Of a stretch of 59,855 nt of DNA, positions 8,287 to 17,238 are shown in pieces. The position numbers and the translations under genes were made by a program. The number at the start of each line of letters is the position of its first letter. Position 1 is the stretch's first letter. Location: NCBI GenBank assembly GCA_016928975.1, contig JAFGJR010000032.1, positions 1 to 59,855 of the forward strand. Reading direction: 5' to 3'. Source of the stretch: Sedimentisphaerales bacterium (GTDB taxonomy: Bacteria; Planctomycetota; Phycisphaerae; Sedimentisphaerales; SG8-4). The notes beneath the pieces are model-generated. The model searched no databases and was not told where the DNA came from. It saw only the letters and a program-made list of their open reading frames with translations.

Positions 8287-10500
8287 TCACTTGGCCACGA
8301 GCTCGTAGTGCATGCACCGGCTCGCGGCACGCAGGTCGAAGGCCATGCCTTCGGAGGTCTTCTGGGCGGGCAGCGTGCCCAGTCGCCGGCCGGAGGAGGA
8401 GAGGCGATAGACCACCATCGGGTCGCGTTTGAGGGCGATGGTCCCGGTCACCGGCTCCATGAGGAACGGCGGCTTGCCGGACTTTGTGATGACGCCGTGC
8501 TGCTCATCGAATTCCATGCCCGACCATTGCGCCCTGGCGGAGGTGGAGACCAGCAGCCGCCTGGCCTGTTGGATCGGCTTGTCCTCGAGGGCGCTGACCA
8601 CGACGACGGCGAACTCGTTCTCGACCTTGAAGGTCACGTCCACCGAGGCCACGGGCTGTCCCTGCGTGAAGCCGACGAGGCCCTGCGTTCGCGGCGAGTC
8701 GATTCGCAGCAGGCCCTGTTGGAGGTCCCAGGACAGCTCGCCGGTGACGGATTCAAACAGGCGCTTGGCCGGATCGGAGGCCTGTTTCAGCAGGTTCGCA
8801 TCATTGAGACGGGTGGCCTCCGCGATATCGGGAAACGCCAGGCCGTACTTGCCGAGCAGTGCGACGCGATTGTGCCTCTGCGGGGCGAACGCCGGATCCA
8901 TGAACTCCCCCGCCGCGATCGGCTCGTAGTACCCGCTCGGGGCCTCCCTGACGTCTCGGCGATGGAACATCAGGGCCGAAGCGGGCAGCAGATTGCTGTG
9001 GGCGGGATCGTACAGCACCATGAACGAGTTGACGTTCTGCGGCTCGTAGTCGATGAAGGCCAGGTACGCGTACTGCATCGGGTGCCAGTCCTGCAAACAG
9101 CCATAAGCCGCCATGAACACCGGGCCCTCCGCGCGGTACGGGTTGGGCAGGCAGTTGTTCCACTCCGAGACGGTGTACGGCCGGCCCAGGACCCGGCGCG
9201 ACGCCAGCCCGCCGATCGTGCCCAGCGAGTCCGCCTTGACCATCGGCGTCGCCGGACTGATCGACTGACCCATCATGTAGTTGTACGTCCCGTGGGGGTG
9301 GGCGTAGTATTCGTGCCGATCCACATAGTCGAAATCCGCATTGAGATGCAGATCGGCCACATCGGAAATCCAGTGGTTGCTTCCGGCGATGGGACACTTG
9401 ACGCGCAGGGCCCGCAGGAACCCGTACATGCGGTCGCAATAGGCCGCCTGGGTCTCGTACAGGAACGCGTACATGTCCAGATTGCGCTGCCGGCTCCAGG
9501 CGGGATCGTGCCGGGCCCGGGAGTCGTACGTGAAGCGGTACGTGAACGCGACGTTGCCCTTCTCCGGGTCTTCCTCATCGCCCAGTCCCCGGCCCTTCTC
9601 GCCGGCCGGCTGCCAGGCCGCGGCCAGCGCCGCGCGCGTCTTGTACTTTCGAAGCAGCCAAGCATTGAACTGCCCTTGCAGCATCCGCTTGTAGTAGTCT
9701 GAGTTCGTGTTGAACCTCGGTTCGGCGCCCAGGAACAGCAGCGAGTCCTCGTTGATCACCTCGGTCATCGCGAGCACAGGATCCTCGGCCAGCGACATGC
9801 GAGTGTAGCGATTCTCGTGCGTCAGAAGCTTGTCGAGGTAGGCCTGCTGGAGCCGGATGAGAAAGTCGTCGAACTCGCCCTCGATCTTGAGGCCGGCGTA
9901 GATGTCGTCGAGCGAGTCCGCCGGCTGCGGGATGCCGTCGGCGGGCATGACCTTGCGGCTGGACAGGTGGCTGAGAAAGATGTAGATGCCTCGCTTCTTG
10001 AGACAGTGCACGAGATAGTCGAAGCGGTCGAGCATCTCCTTGTCGAGCACGCGCGTGGTCTCGGGGCTCTGGCCGCCGAAGAGGTTCCTGCGGACGATGA
10101 AGTCGGTCCAGGGAGCCACGACGTCCAGGTGGTGCATGCGGACGAGGTTGGCGCCCATCATCGCGATCCGCGCGGCCAGCGCCTCCGCCTGCTTGTGCGT
10201 GGGGAAGTTCGCCTCCGCGAAGAGGTTGCCGCCCCAGAAGCGGGCCGCCGTGCCGTCCTCGAAGAAAAACTTGTCCTCCCGGACGGTCAGGAATCCGTGC
10301 TTGCCCGCCGGCGCTTCCAGCAGGAACGACATGTCCAGAGCGGTGCCTTTGAGCTTGCGGATGTCCGGCATCTCATATCGCAGCCACACGGACGTATCGA
10401 CGGTAGCCTTTTGCGGGACCCCCGCGACTCCAGCGTCGCCAGATACCAGCAGACAGAATCCAGCGAACACACACTTCACGACTCGTGCGAAAGGCTTCAT
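8287..10500 (-). CDS. Secreted clan GH-A-like glycoside hydrolase (737 aa)
   Basis: This is probably an exported polysaccharide-degrading enzyme. The first 26 residues form a signal peptide (VKCVFAGFCLLVSGDAGVAG). The body looks like a (beta/alpha)8 barrel: RFWGGNLFAEANFP near 88-100, GANLVRMHHLD near 116-126, an acid/base candidate Glu251 in TEVINEDSLL, and a nucleophile candidate Glu446 in PYTVSEWNN. The DRHEYYAHPHG segment near 395 is a likely substrate-site loop. The C-terminal 200 residues are beta-rich. This layout fits clan GH-A enzymes (cellulase or beta-galactosidase-like), but I cannot fix the family or substrate. It stands alone, with no sugar transporter alongside. Confidence 0.72.
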   Translation of the reverse strand: MKPFARVVKCVFAGFCLLVSGDAGVAGVPQKATVDTSVWLRYEMPDIRKLKGTALDMSFLLEAPAGKHGFLTVREDKFFFEDGTAARFWGGNLFAEANFPTHKQAEALAARIAMMGANLVRMHHLDVVAPWTDFIVRRNLFGGQSPETTRVLDKEMLDRFDYLVHCLKKRGIYIFLSHLSSRKVMPADGIPQPADSLDDIYAGLKIEGEFDDFLIRLQQAYLDKLLTHENRYTRMSLAEDPVLAMTEVINEDSLLFLGAEPRFNTNSDYYKRMLQGQFNAWLLRKYKTRAALAAAWQPAGEKGRGLGDEEDPEKGNVAFTYRFTYDSRARHDPAWSRQRNLDMYAFLYETQAAYCDRMYGFLRALRVKCPIAGSNHWISDVADLHLNADFDYVDRHEYYAHPHGTYNYMMGQSISPATPMVKADSLGTIGGLASRRVLGRPYTVSEWNNCLPNPYRAEGPVFMAAYGCLQDWHPMQYAYLAFIDYEPQNVNSFMVLYDPAHSNLLPASALMFHRRDVREAPSGYYEPIAAGEFMDPAFAPQRHNRVALLGKYGLAFPDIAEATRLNDANLLKQASDPAKRLFESVTGELSWDLQQGLLRIDSPRTQGLVGFTQGQPVASVDVTFKVENEFAVVVVSALEDKPIQQARRLLVSTSARAQWSGMEFDEQHGVITKSGKPPFLMEPVTGTIALKRDPMVVYRLSSSGRRLGTLPAQKTSEGMAFDLRAASRCMHYELVAK

Positions 10501-10776
10501 CCTTCAATCCCCAATTGACAACTATTGCACGTTCCTGGTTCTCCGATCCGGCGCAGAGTGTAGCACGGCCGGCGGTATCCATCAAGCGTGGAGCGGATTC
10601 CGCAAGGCCTGCCGTCACAGCACGATGTGCACCACACGCCCGCATGGCTCTTCGCCGCATTCCACAATCGACGACTCGCCCTTGTCCAGCCCGTCTGCAT
10701 CGGGCATAATCGTCGGCGGAGATGCGCCGCTGGTGAACGTGCAGCGCATAAGAGCCGTGGCCCATTGTGGGCCGGA

Positions 10777-10890
10777 CTGACATGATTAGCGTTTGAATGG
10801 ATAAATGAAATGGCTCACTGGTTAGGTTGCGTGTATGGCAGGTGTCAAAGCGTATAGATCATGTCAGGCTATTTCATTTATCCATTCAAA
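10777..10890. repeat. Interleaved inverted repeats upstream of the DUF1593 gene
   Basis: Two pairs of complementary segments interleave. Segment A (CTGACATGAT, 10777-10786) pairs with A' (10858-10867). Segment B (10792-10814, starting TTTGAATGGATAAATG) pairs with B' (10868-10890) at 22 of 23 positions. The order A-B-A'-B' is that of an H-type pseudoknot in RNA, or of a degraded inverted-repeat element in DNA. B' ends 7 nt before the AGGAGG that precedes the next gene. The rest of 10501-10924 shows no gene. Confidence 0.8.
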
Positions 10891-10924
10891 GGTCGATAGG
10901 AGGCGCAACGGCCTGGGCACAAGA

Positions 10925-12253
10925 ATGAACAAGCATGTTGCAGTGTTGATCGCACTGTTGGGACTCAGCGGCTGCGGAAGATGGTGTAATTCCAGGGAGG
11001 TGGATGCCGCCGGGGTTGAACAGCGGCGCCGGGTGATTGTCTCGACGGACGTTGGCGGCACCGATCCCGACGATTTTCAATCGATGGTGCATCTGCTGGT
11101 CTACGCGGATTGCTTCGACATCGAGGGGCTGATCTCATCACCGTACGGCCCGGGGCGCAAAGAGCACATCCTCAAAGTCATCGACCTCTACGAGCACGAC
11201 TATGCCAGCCTGGCAACCTACTCTGACAAGTACCCCGCGCCCGATGCGTTGCGCGCCATGGCGAAACAGGGCTCCATCCACGGCGCGGGGTTCGAGGGAT
11301 TCGGCTCGCCGACGGAAGGCTCCGACTGGATCGTCCGGTGCGCGCGACGCAGCGATCCGCGGCCGCTTTGGGTCCTGGTGTGGGGCGGGATCGACGATCT
11401 CGCCCAGGCGTTGCACGATGCACCCGACATTGTGGCGAAACTCCGCGTCTACTTCATCGGCGGGCCGAACAAGAAGTGGAGCGTCAATGCCTATCAGTAC
11501 ATCGTGACCCATCATCCACGACTGTGGATCATTGAAGCCAACGCCACCTATCGCGGCTGGTTCGTCGGCGGCAACCAGAATGGTGAATGGGGCAACAAGG
11601 CGTTCGTCGCCGCCCATGTCGCCGGTCGCGGCGCCCTGGGTGATTTCTTCGCCACGCTGCTCGGCGGCACCCTCAAAATGGGGGACTCGCCGTCGGTTGG
11701 CTACCTGCTGCACGGGACGCCCGAAGATCCGTCGCAACCGGGCTGGGGCGGGCAATTCGTCCGGGCGTGGGAGCGGCCGTACGCAGTCTTCCGCCGGCTG
11801 ACCGGCGAGGAGGATCGGATGGAGCAGTTCGGTGTCTTCGAGCTGGTCCTGCCGTTCGGCGACCAGGCGCCAGAGCAGCCGCAGGCAAGCCTGTGGATCG
11901 AGAACCTGGAGTCGGTCGGATTTGTGGACGCCGAAGGCATGATGCGCTTTCGCTTCTGCCCGAAGGATGCCAAGACGTACAGCTACACGATTCGCAGCAA
12001 CGCACCGGCGCTGGATGGCAAGACTGGCGAGTTGACGGCCTTCCGCCCGCCGCCCGATGTGGCACAGCGCCCCTCGCTGCGCCTGCCCAACTGGTGGACG
12101 GACGATCCCTCACCGCAATTCGCCGAGGGCCCACACATCGGCGCCCGCACGGTGAGCCGGTGGCGAGAGGACTTCCTGCGCGACTTCGCCGCCCGCCTGG
12201 ACCGCTGCAAGTCGCCCCGAGTCTCACAGTTGCACGACGCGATGACCTTCTGA
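10925..12253 (+). CDS. DUF1593 / nucleoside-hydrolase-like lipoprotein (442 aa)
   Basis: The N-terminus NKHVAVLIALLGLSGC has a lipobox (LSGC, Cys17), so the protein is probably lipid-anchored. The mature part begins RRVIVSTDVGGTDPDDFQSMVHLLVYAD (TDPDD at 46-50), the aspartate cluster of the inosine-uridine nucleoside hydrolase fold. GLISSPYGPGRKEHI, WVLVWGGIDDLAQAL and YFIGGPNKKWS follow, all typical of DUF1593 proteins found with plant-polysaccharide genes. A beta-sandwich-like C-terminus follows about residue 300. The substrate is unknown. I chose ATG 10925 because the lipobox follows at the right distance. The AGGAGG at 10898-10903 is 21 nt away, so a CTG at 10913 is a possible alternative start. 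Confidence 0.8.
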   Translation: MNKHVAVLIALLGLSGCGRWCNSREVDAAGVEQRRRVIVSTDVGGTDPDDFQSMVHLLVYADCFDIEGLISSPYGPGRKEHILKVIDLYEHDYASLATYSDKYPAPDALRAMAKQGSIHGAGFEGFGSPTEGSDWIVRCARRSDPRPLWVLVWGGIDDLAQALHDAPDIVAKLRVYFIGGPNKKWSVNAYQYIVTHHPRLWIIEANATYRGWFVGGNQNGEWGNKAFVAAHVAGRGALGDFFATLLGGTLKMGDSPSVGYLLHGTPEDPSQPGWGGQFVRAWERPYAVFRRLTGEEDRMEQFGVFELVLPFGDQAPEQPQASLWIENLESVGFVDAEGMMRFRFCPKDAKTYSYTIRSNAPALDGKTGELTAFRPPPDVAQRPSLRLPNWWTDDPSPQFAEGPHIGARTVSRWREDFLRDFAARLDRCKSPRVSQLHDAMTF

Positions 12254-12386
12254 GCCAAAGGGCGATGAAGGCAAGGTGCTTGACGACGGCCGTGGCAAAG
12301 ACTACCATGCCTGTGACTATGGTGGGACTGTTGCTGCTGATCGTGAAATCATCGAGCGAGGACGCCAGGCAAAGGAAGAGCCGTCT

Positions 12387-13478
12387 ATGACGAGCCCAGG
12401 CTATGCCCGGACGCACCAGGGCGCGAGGAGACGAGTCGCCGTGGCGATGAGCGGAGGAGTCGATTCCTCCATCGCTGCCGCCCTGCTCAAGGAACAGGGT
12501 CACGAGGTGATCGGCGTAACGATGTGCTTCAGCCTGCCGGAGCCGACGACCGGACGACCCGCCTGCTGCGGCGCCGCCAGCGTCGCCGACGCCCGCCACG
12601 TGGCGGAAGTCCTCGGGATTCGCCACCATGCGCTCGGCTTCGAGAAGGACCTGGAGCGCCTGGTCGTGGCGGATTTCCTCCGCGAGTACGCCCGGGGCCG
12701 CACGCCCAACCCTTGCATCCGGTGCAACGAGCACCTCAAGTTCGGCCGCGTCCTCGATCTGATGCGGACAATGGATATCGAATTCCTCGCGACCGGACAC
12801 TACGCCAGGATCGTCGAGCACCGGGGCGCGCTCCACCTGGGCAAAGCCGCCGACGGTCGAAAGGACCAGTCTTACTTTCTCTACCGGCTCAACGCCGCCC
12901 GGCTCGCGCACGTCCTGTTTCCGCTGGGCGACTATACCAAGGATCAGGTGCGCGCCATGGCGAAGGAGCGACGCCTGCCCGTGGCGGAGAAGAAGGAGAG
13001 CCAGGAAATCTGCTTTGTGCCCGGCGACCTTCGTTCGTTCCTGGGACGCCGGCTGACAACCCGGCCGGGCGAGGTGGTCGATACCGAGGGCCGCGTCCTC
13101 GCCAGGCACGACGGCGTCCAGCACTTCACGATCGGTCAGCGCAAGGGCCTGGGGATCGGGACCGAGCACGTCCGCTACGTTGTGGCGATCGACGCCGCCA
13201 GCGCCCGGGTGATCGTCGGCCCGCGCCGCCGCGCAATGGCCGGCGCCTGCTATCTGACAGACTGCGTATTCCCCGGCGGGCTGCCGCGAGAGATGCACCT
13301 CGGCGCGCGAGTGCGGTACCGCTCGCCGGAAGTGAAGGCACGGATCAGGACGGAAGGAGACCGAATCCTGCTGGAATTCGAGGAGCCGCAATTCGCCGTG
13401 ACGCCCGGCCAGTCAGCGGTGCTCTACGACGGCGACATCGTGCTCGGCGGCGGCATCATCGACGGCGTCGTGACATAG
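12387..13478 (+). CDS. mnmA: tRNA-specific 2-thiouridylase MnmA (363 aa)
   Basis: MnmA uses ATP and a persulfide donor to put sulfur on C2 of the wobble uridine in Lys, Glu and Gln tRNAs. The PP-loop is SGGVDSS (22-28). The two catalytic cysteines are visible: Cys110 in TPNPCIRCNEHLKFG and Cys209 in SQEICFVPGD. GHYARI near 137-142 and FTIGQRKGLGIGTEH are family signatures, and the length is normal. ATG 12387 follows an AAGGAAG ribosome-binding site and gives the expected short N-terminal extension. It lies 133 bp after the DUF1593 gene on the same strand; a functional link is not evident. Confidence 0.96.
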   Translation: MTSPGYARTHQGARRRVAVAMSGGVDSSIAAALLKEQGHEVIGVTMCFSLPEPTTGRPACCGAASVADARHVAEVLGIRHHALGFEKDLERLVVADFLREYARGRTPNPCIRCNEHLKFGRVLDLMRTMDIEFLATGHYARIVEHRGALHLGKAADGRKDQSYFLYRLNAARLAHVLFPLGDYTKDQVRAMAKERRLPVAEKKESQEICFVPGDLRSFLGRRLTTRPGEVVDTEGRVLARHDGVQHFTIGQRKGLGIGTEHVRYVVAIDAASARVIVGPRRRAMAGACYLTDCVFPGGLPREMHLGARVRYRSPEVKARIRTEGDRILLEFEEPQFAVTPGQSAVLYDGDIVLGGGIIDGVVT

Positions 13479-13511
13479 ACGAATCGGCGTGCCACGCACG
13501 CCTTTCCACGC

Positions 13512-14279
13512 TCAGTCGCCGATCTGGAGCATGTAGCCCAGCGAGAAGACGACCGCACCCGCGTAGCTCTCGCCATCTTCGTCGGTGTCCTTCTGGAGGG
13601 GGACGAACCCGTATTGTCCTCGCACGTCGATGAAGATCTGTTGGCGGTCGCTCAACATGCAGCCAACGCCGAGACCGGCCGCGATGCCCACGTTCACCGG
13701 GTTCAAGCTGTCTTCGACGTCCGTGTTCGCACGAAAACTGACGGGAGGCAGCGGCTGGTCTCCAATGGTCAGCGGGGTCCGGCTCTTGTCCAGGTAGATC
13801 TGACTGTAGCCTCTGGTCCTTTGCTCTGCATTCAGCAGGAAGCCCACGTATGGCCCGCCCTCGGCGAAGCATCGCAGGTGTTTGGACAACGCGACCTGGT
13901 ACTTCGCCAGGATCGGGACTTCGAAGTACTCGAGGATGCTCTTGTTGTCGAAGTCGGCGTAGTAGTACGGTCCCACGGGGTTGGGCGGCAGTCCCGCCGG
14001 TGTCTGGGTGATGGGCTGCAAGCCGTCGCGCTCGCCGCCCTGCACACTGTAGACCGCCTCCACCTGAAGCGACCAATGCTTCGTGAAGAAGTAGTTCACG
14101 AGCAGTCCGAAGTTGGGGGCCAGGATGGACTCGTAGTCGCGGGTGAGCTCGTCGCCCCCGCCGCTGAGCTGGGGCAGGCTGGGGCCGCCTCGCACGCCGA
14201 ACCACAAGTCCCCGGCGCCGACGGCGTGAGCGGTTGACAACGTCAGTGCCAACATCGTGATGCACAGTTCTCGATTCAT
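13512..14279 (-). CDS. Outer-membrane beta-barrel protein, PorT-like (255 aa)
   Basis: After a signal peptide ending near THAVGAG, the sequence alternates short amphipathic strands: LWFGVRGGPSLPQLSGG, FGLLVNYFFTKHWSLQVEAVYS, YFEVPILAKYQV, CFAEGGPYVGFLL, NVGIAAGLGVGC, IFIDVRGQYGFVPL and a last strand VFSLGYMLQIGD. This is the pattern of eight-stranded outer-membrane barrels of the PorT/OMP_b-brl_2 type, which have no known enzymatic role. The start at 14279 has a GGAG 6 nt upstream. It converges on mnmA with a 33-bp gap. Confidence 0.8.
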   Translation of the reverse strand: MNRELCITMLALTLSTAHAVGAGDLWFGVRGGPSLPQLSGGGDELTRDYESILAPNFGLLVNYFFTKHWSLQVEAVYSVQGGERDGLQPITQTPAGLPPNPVGPYYYADFDNKSILEYFEVPILAKYQVALSKHLRCFAEGGPYVGFLLNAEQRTRGYSQIYLDKSRTPLTIGDQPLPPVSFRANTDVEDSLNPVNVGIAAGLGVGCMLSDRQQIFIDVRGQYGFVPLQKDTDEDGESYAGAVVFSLGYMLQIGD

Positions 14280-14469
14280 CGACTTCTCCAGTAACGCGAT
14301 GCGGCTTCTGTCTATGCGGGTGACACAATCCTCCCGCGCCAAGCGCCTGACCAAATGTCCTTTGTCACGAGAATGTCCGGGGCTATTGTAGCCGGACTCG
14401 GGGAGCAGACAAGCCCAAAACGGGAATGCCAGGGCAAACAAAGAAGAGCCGCACGGGCCCAAGCCCGCC

Positions 14470-16341
14470 CTACATGCCGGCGAGCAGGACCACGGCGTTG
14501 AGGAACAGGTCCTTGCCCGCCTGGGTCATCTTCGCCGGCGGCTCGACGAAACCCCAGAGCAGAAATCGTCCCGCCTCCAGGACCAGCGGGTAGTTGTCAT
14601 GGCTGCCGGTGGCGGAGCGACCGAGCGGGATCACCGTCTCGGGGACGGGACGCAGATAGATGTTCACATCCGCCGTCTCGCTGTACAGCGAAAGAATTCG
14701 GTCCGGGCCTATCGCGATCGGGTTCGGCCTCGCAAACAGCGATGCGTTTGGATCGACCACGTAGATACTCTTGTTGCTGGCATGGCCGCCATTCGGATGG
14801 CCGATGGCGAGGCGGAGCTTGCCGAATAGAGCATATCCCCCCTCGCCCAGCCCGATCACCGGCTTGCCCGATTCCTTCACCGTTGTCACGGACTGGTCAT
14901 TGCCCCAGCCCGACAGGTACCCTGTGTCGTTCCCCACTATGACTACGTCACAATCCGCCAGCGTAGAGGTGGTCACGTCCTTCAATGCCACGACGCTGAC
15001 GGAGCAGCCGTGTCCTTCCAGGAGTGACACAAAGCCTTCCGCTGCCTCCGAGTTATTTGAGAAGACATACACCACCCGCGGCATCACAAGCTCCTGCGGA
15101 GTCGCAGACAGGCTGGCCTCTATCGTGCCACCATAAGCGCCCATATTGATCCGCCCGCCATTCGGTTGCGGCTCGTCACCGACGGGACTATTCGGATCGC
15201 CGCCATCGATACAGGGGCTGGTGGCGTCGTCGACAACCCAGCTCTGGCTGTTCGGGTCCCAGCGTCCCGCCTGAGATTTCAGATGATAGTCGCCATCGAT
15301 CCAGATGGCGTTCGGACTATTGGGATCGACAGGGACATTGACGCTGTTCGGGTCTGCCCAATAGCCGACCTTCGCAAAGCACGGGTCCACGTCCACATTG
15401 CCTTCTCCCTGCCAACCTCCGGCGATATTGCTATACGCGATGTCCGGACGGACGGGGTATCCGCCAGCTTCGTTCGGATGATTGCCCCAGAGAATGCAGT
15501 TGGACACAGTGCAGCGGTTGGAGATCGCGCCGGCGTACCCGCCCGAGTTGTTATAGAACGTGCAGTTGATCACCTGGGCGTCGCCACCATAGGTGGCAAG
15601 AGCCCCGCCGCCCCAGCCGGCGTGGTTGTCGGTGAAGAGGCAGTTGGTTATGGTCGGGTTGCCGCCGTAGCTGAGAATGCCGCCCCCCTCGCCTGCCATG
15701 ATGGCGTTCCCGTGAAACCAGCAATTCGTTATCACCGCGTTGGCGTGTGTAAGACGGAGGCCCGGCCCGCCCTGGCCTGCCGGACGTCTCGGGATTGCCG
15801 TATCCCTTCCTCCGGTAATCGCAAATCCATCGAGGACCGTCGCGGCGGTAAGCTCCTCACCTGTGACAACGTGCGAGACGTTGCCCGTTGGGGTAAGTAC
15901 GTCCAGGAGGTCCCTCGGAAACCCTGTGGGGACATCATCGCCGCCGAGATCGCCGCTGAGCGTGCTTCGATACTTGTGAACGTCTCGCACATTGGGATCC
16001 GGCGCCAAAACCCCGGCGTAGCCTCCTCTAAGGACAGCACCCTCCACAAGCTCAAACGTGAAGACGTAGGTCCCATGTTTTTCGCCAACTCGCTCGACAG
16101 TTCGGTCGGGCCTGTAGATGCCTTGTCCAACGCGAATCTCGACAGGCTTTTGGACCGTCCTGGCCAGCGCCAGAGCATCCTGGAGATGGTCAAAGGCGTT
16201 CACCCAGGAGGACCCGTCACCCAAGCCCCTGGCATTATCGTCCACATAGATGATCTTGCCCCGGCTATTGCAGGCTGCCGCCGCCAATATGGCCATGGCC
16301 AGCAGAAGCACTCGCTTTGTCCTGATCGTGTCCCAACGCAT
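14470..16341 (-). CDS. Right-handed beta-helix lipoprotein with GATase-like C-terminal domain (623 aa)
   Basis: A lipoprotein signal (LLLAMAILAAAAC, Cys24) is followed by IIYVDDNARGLGDGSSWVNAFDHLQDALA, the standard opening of planctomycete parallel beta-helix proteins. Repeating rungs with N-C-x-F (VITNCWFHGN, TITNCLFTDNHAGWGGGA, QVINCTFYNN, TVSNCILWGN) form the helix to about residue 290. Calcium-loop-like DPNS segments follow. From about 415 the sequence changes to RVVYVFSNNSEAAEGFVSLLEGHGC and VVIVGNDTG...GKPVIGLGEGGYALFG, which resembles a class I glutamine-amidotransferase-like flavodoxin fold without an obvious catalytic Cys. The role is probably surface polysaccharide binding; the substrate is unknown. 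Confidence 0.75.
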   Translation of the reverse strand: MRWDTIRTKRVLLLAMAILAAAACNSRGKIIYVDDNARGLGDGSSWVNAFDHLQDALALARTVQKPVEIRVGQGIYRPDRTVERVGEKHGTYVFTFELVEGAVLRGGYAGVLAPDPNVRDVHKYRSTLSGDLGGDDVPTGFPRDLLDVLTPTGNVSHVVTGEELTAATVLDGFAITGGRDTAIPRRPAGQGGPGLRLTHANAVITNCWFHGNAIMAGEGGGILSYGGNPTITNCLFTDNHAGWGGGALATYGGDAQVINCTFYNNSGGYAGAISNRCTVSNCILWGNHPNEAGGYPVRPDIAYSNIAGGWQGEGNVDVDPCFAKVGYWADPNSVNVPVDPNSPNAIWIDGDYHLKSQAGRWDPNSQSWVVDDATSPCIDGGDPNSPVGDEPQPNGGRINMGAYGGTIEASLSATPQELVMPRVVYVFSNNSEAAEGFVSLLEGHGCSVSVVALKDVTTSTLADCDVVIVGNDTGYLSGWGNDQSVTTVKESGKPVIGLGEGGYALFGKLRLAIGHPNGGHASNKSIYVVDPNASLFARPNPIAIGPDRILSLYSETADVNIYLRPVPETVIPLGRSATGSHDNYPLVLEAGRFLLWGFVEPPAKMTQAGKDLFLNAVVLLAGM

Positions 16342-17238
16342 CGATCCTCACCTCCTGTTCCGCATCCCGAAACGTGCCCACGAGGATGCCGATAGCTCCG
16401 CCGTGTTCCCTCCCGTGACTATCCTTCTCTCATGGCCTCCTTTTCCCCGGGGGTCATGCCATACAGTATTCAGTGTACAGGGTTGAGCCGGCGGGGTCAA
16501 GCGAATCGGCGCAGCAAGCCGGGTGCCATGTCTACCCTTGCCGCTGCTACCCGTGTTTGTCATCTTGAAAAGGGGCCGGCGGACAACGCCCATTGGCCGG
16601 CTCGCCAGGCAAGAGACCCGGCGCTGTAAGTCCCTGTGCCGCAGGCATTTGCAGATATTATCGCTATCTAACAGAAATTCCTGCAACATGTCGACTCCCG
16701 GAGCGTCTGCAGTATATGGTCTTATGACCAAGTGCTGCCCGAGGTCCGCGAATCCCGTCGGCAGCCAAAAGCATGCAAAACAAAGCCGACCCGGCGATTG
16801 CGGATTTCTGACTGCGGATTGATGGGAGGGGCATCTTGTGCAAAACAAAGCCAATCGCGGCAACTGACACGTTCGGCAGGCGTGGAGGCGTAAGATAATG
16901 CGTCTCTACAGGAGGCAACGCCTTGCGGCGTCACTACGAGCGCATCCGGCTGCATCCCGAGTCTGGTTCGCTGTGCGAAACAAAGCCAATTGGAAGAAAT
17001 GCCATGTAGCACCCCCGCCCTCGGGGGTGATCCCAGCCGGGGGCGGCTGGGCTACATCGTGGCGGACCCGGCGCGCGGAACAAAGCCAATTAGGCGGGAG
17101 TCGGCTGATGTGGATGGGCGGGAGGGATTTGGGATTTGAGATTTTGGATCTGGGATTTACAATCTGGCTGCGCGTCACAGATGACACGCGAGTCTCAAAT
17201 CGTAACAGATGGTAAGTCATAGATCACGAGGGTTAACC
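16342..17238. other. Gene-free 0.9-kb region
   Basis: I find no reading frame with protein-like content here. The right half holds four copies of a short dispersed motif (separate entry). 17015-17060 contains the palindrome-like CCCCCGCCCTCGGGGGT...CCCAGCCGGGGGCGGCTGGG. The left end probably contains the promoter of the minus-strand beta-helix gene, but no clear -35/-10 pair stands out. Confidence 0.5.
16775..17092 (+). repeat. Four copies of a GC(A/G)(A/G)AACAAAGCCAAT motif
   Basis: Copies start at 16775 (GCAAAACAAAGCC), 16840 (GCAAAACAAAGCCAAT), 16975 (GCGAAACAAAGCCAATTGG) and 17075 (GCGGAACAAAGCCAATTAGG). Spacing is about 65, 135 and 100 bp, so it is not a regular array and not CRISPR. 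The intervening sequence differs each time. It looks like a dispersed intergenic element inserted or duplicated repeatedly. Confidence 0.75.

Noticed and set aside
11673..13391. A 572-codon minus-strand frame across the DUF1593 and mnmA genes
   Set aside because: It spans two recognised plus-strand genes and their gap and has no coherent protein pattern.
16775..17092. CRISPR array
   Set aside because: Repeats are only 13-16 bp, spacing is irregular and there are no cas genes.
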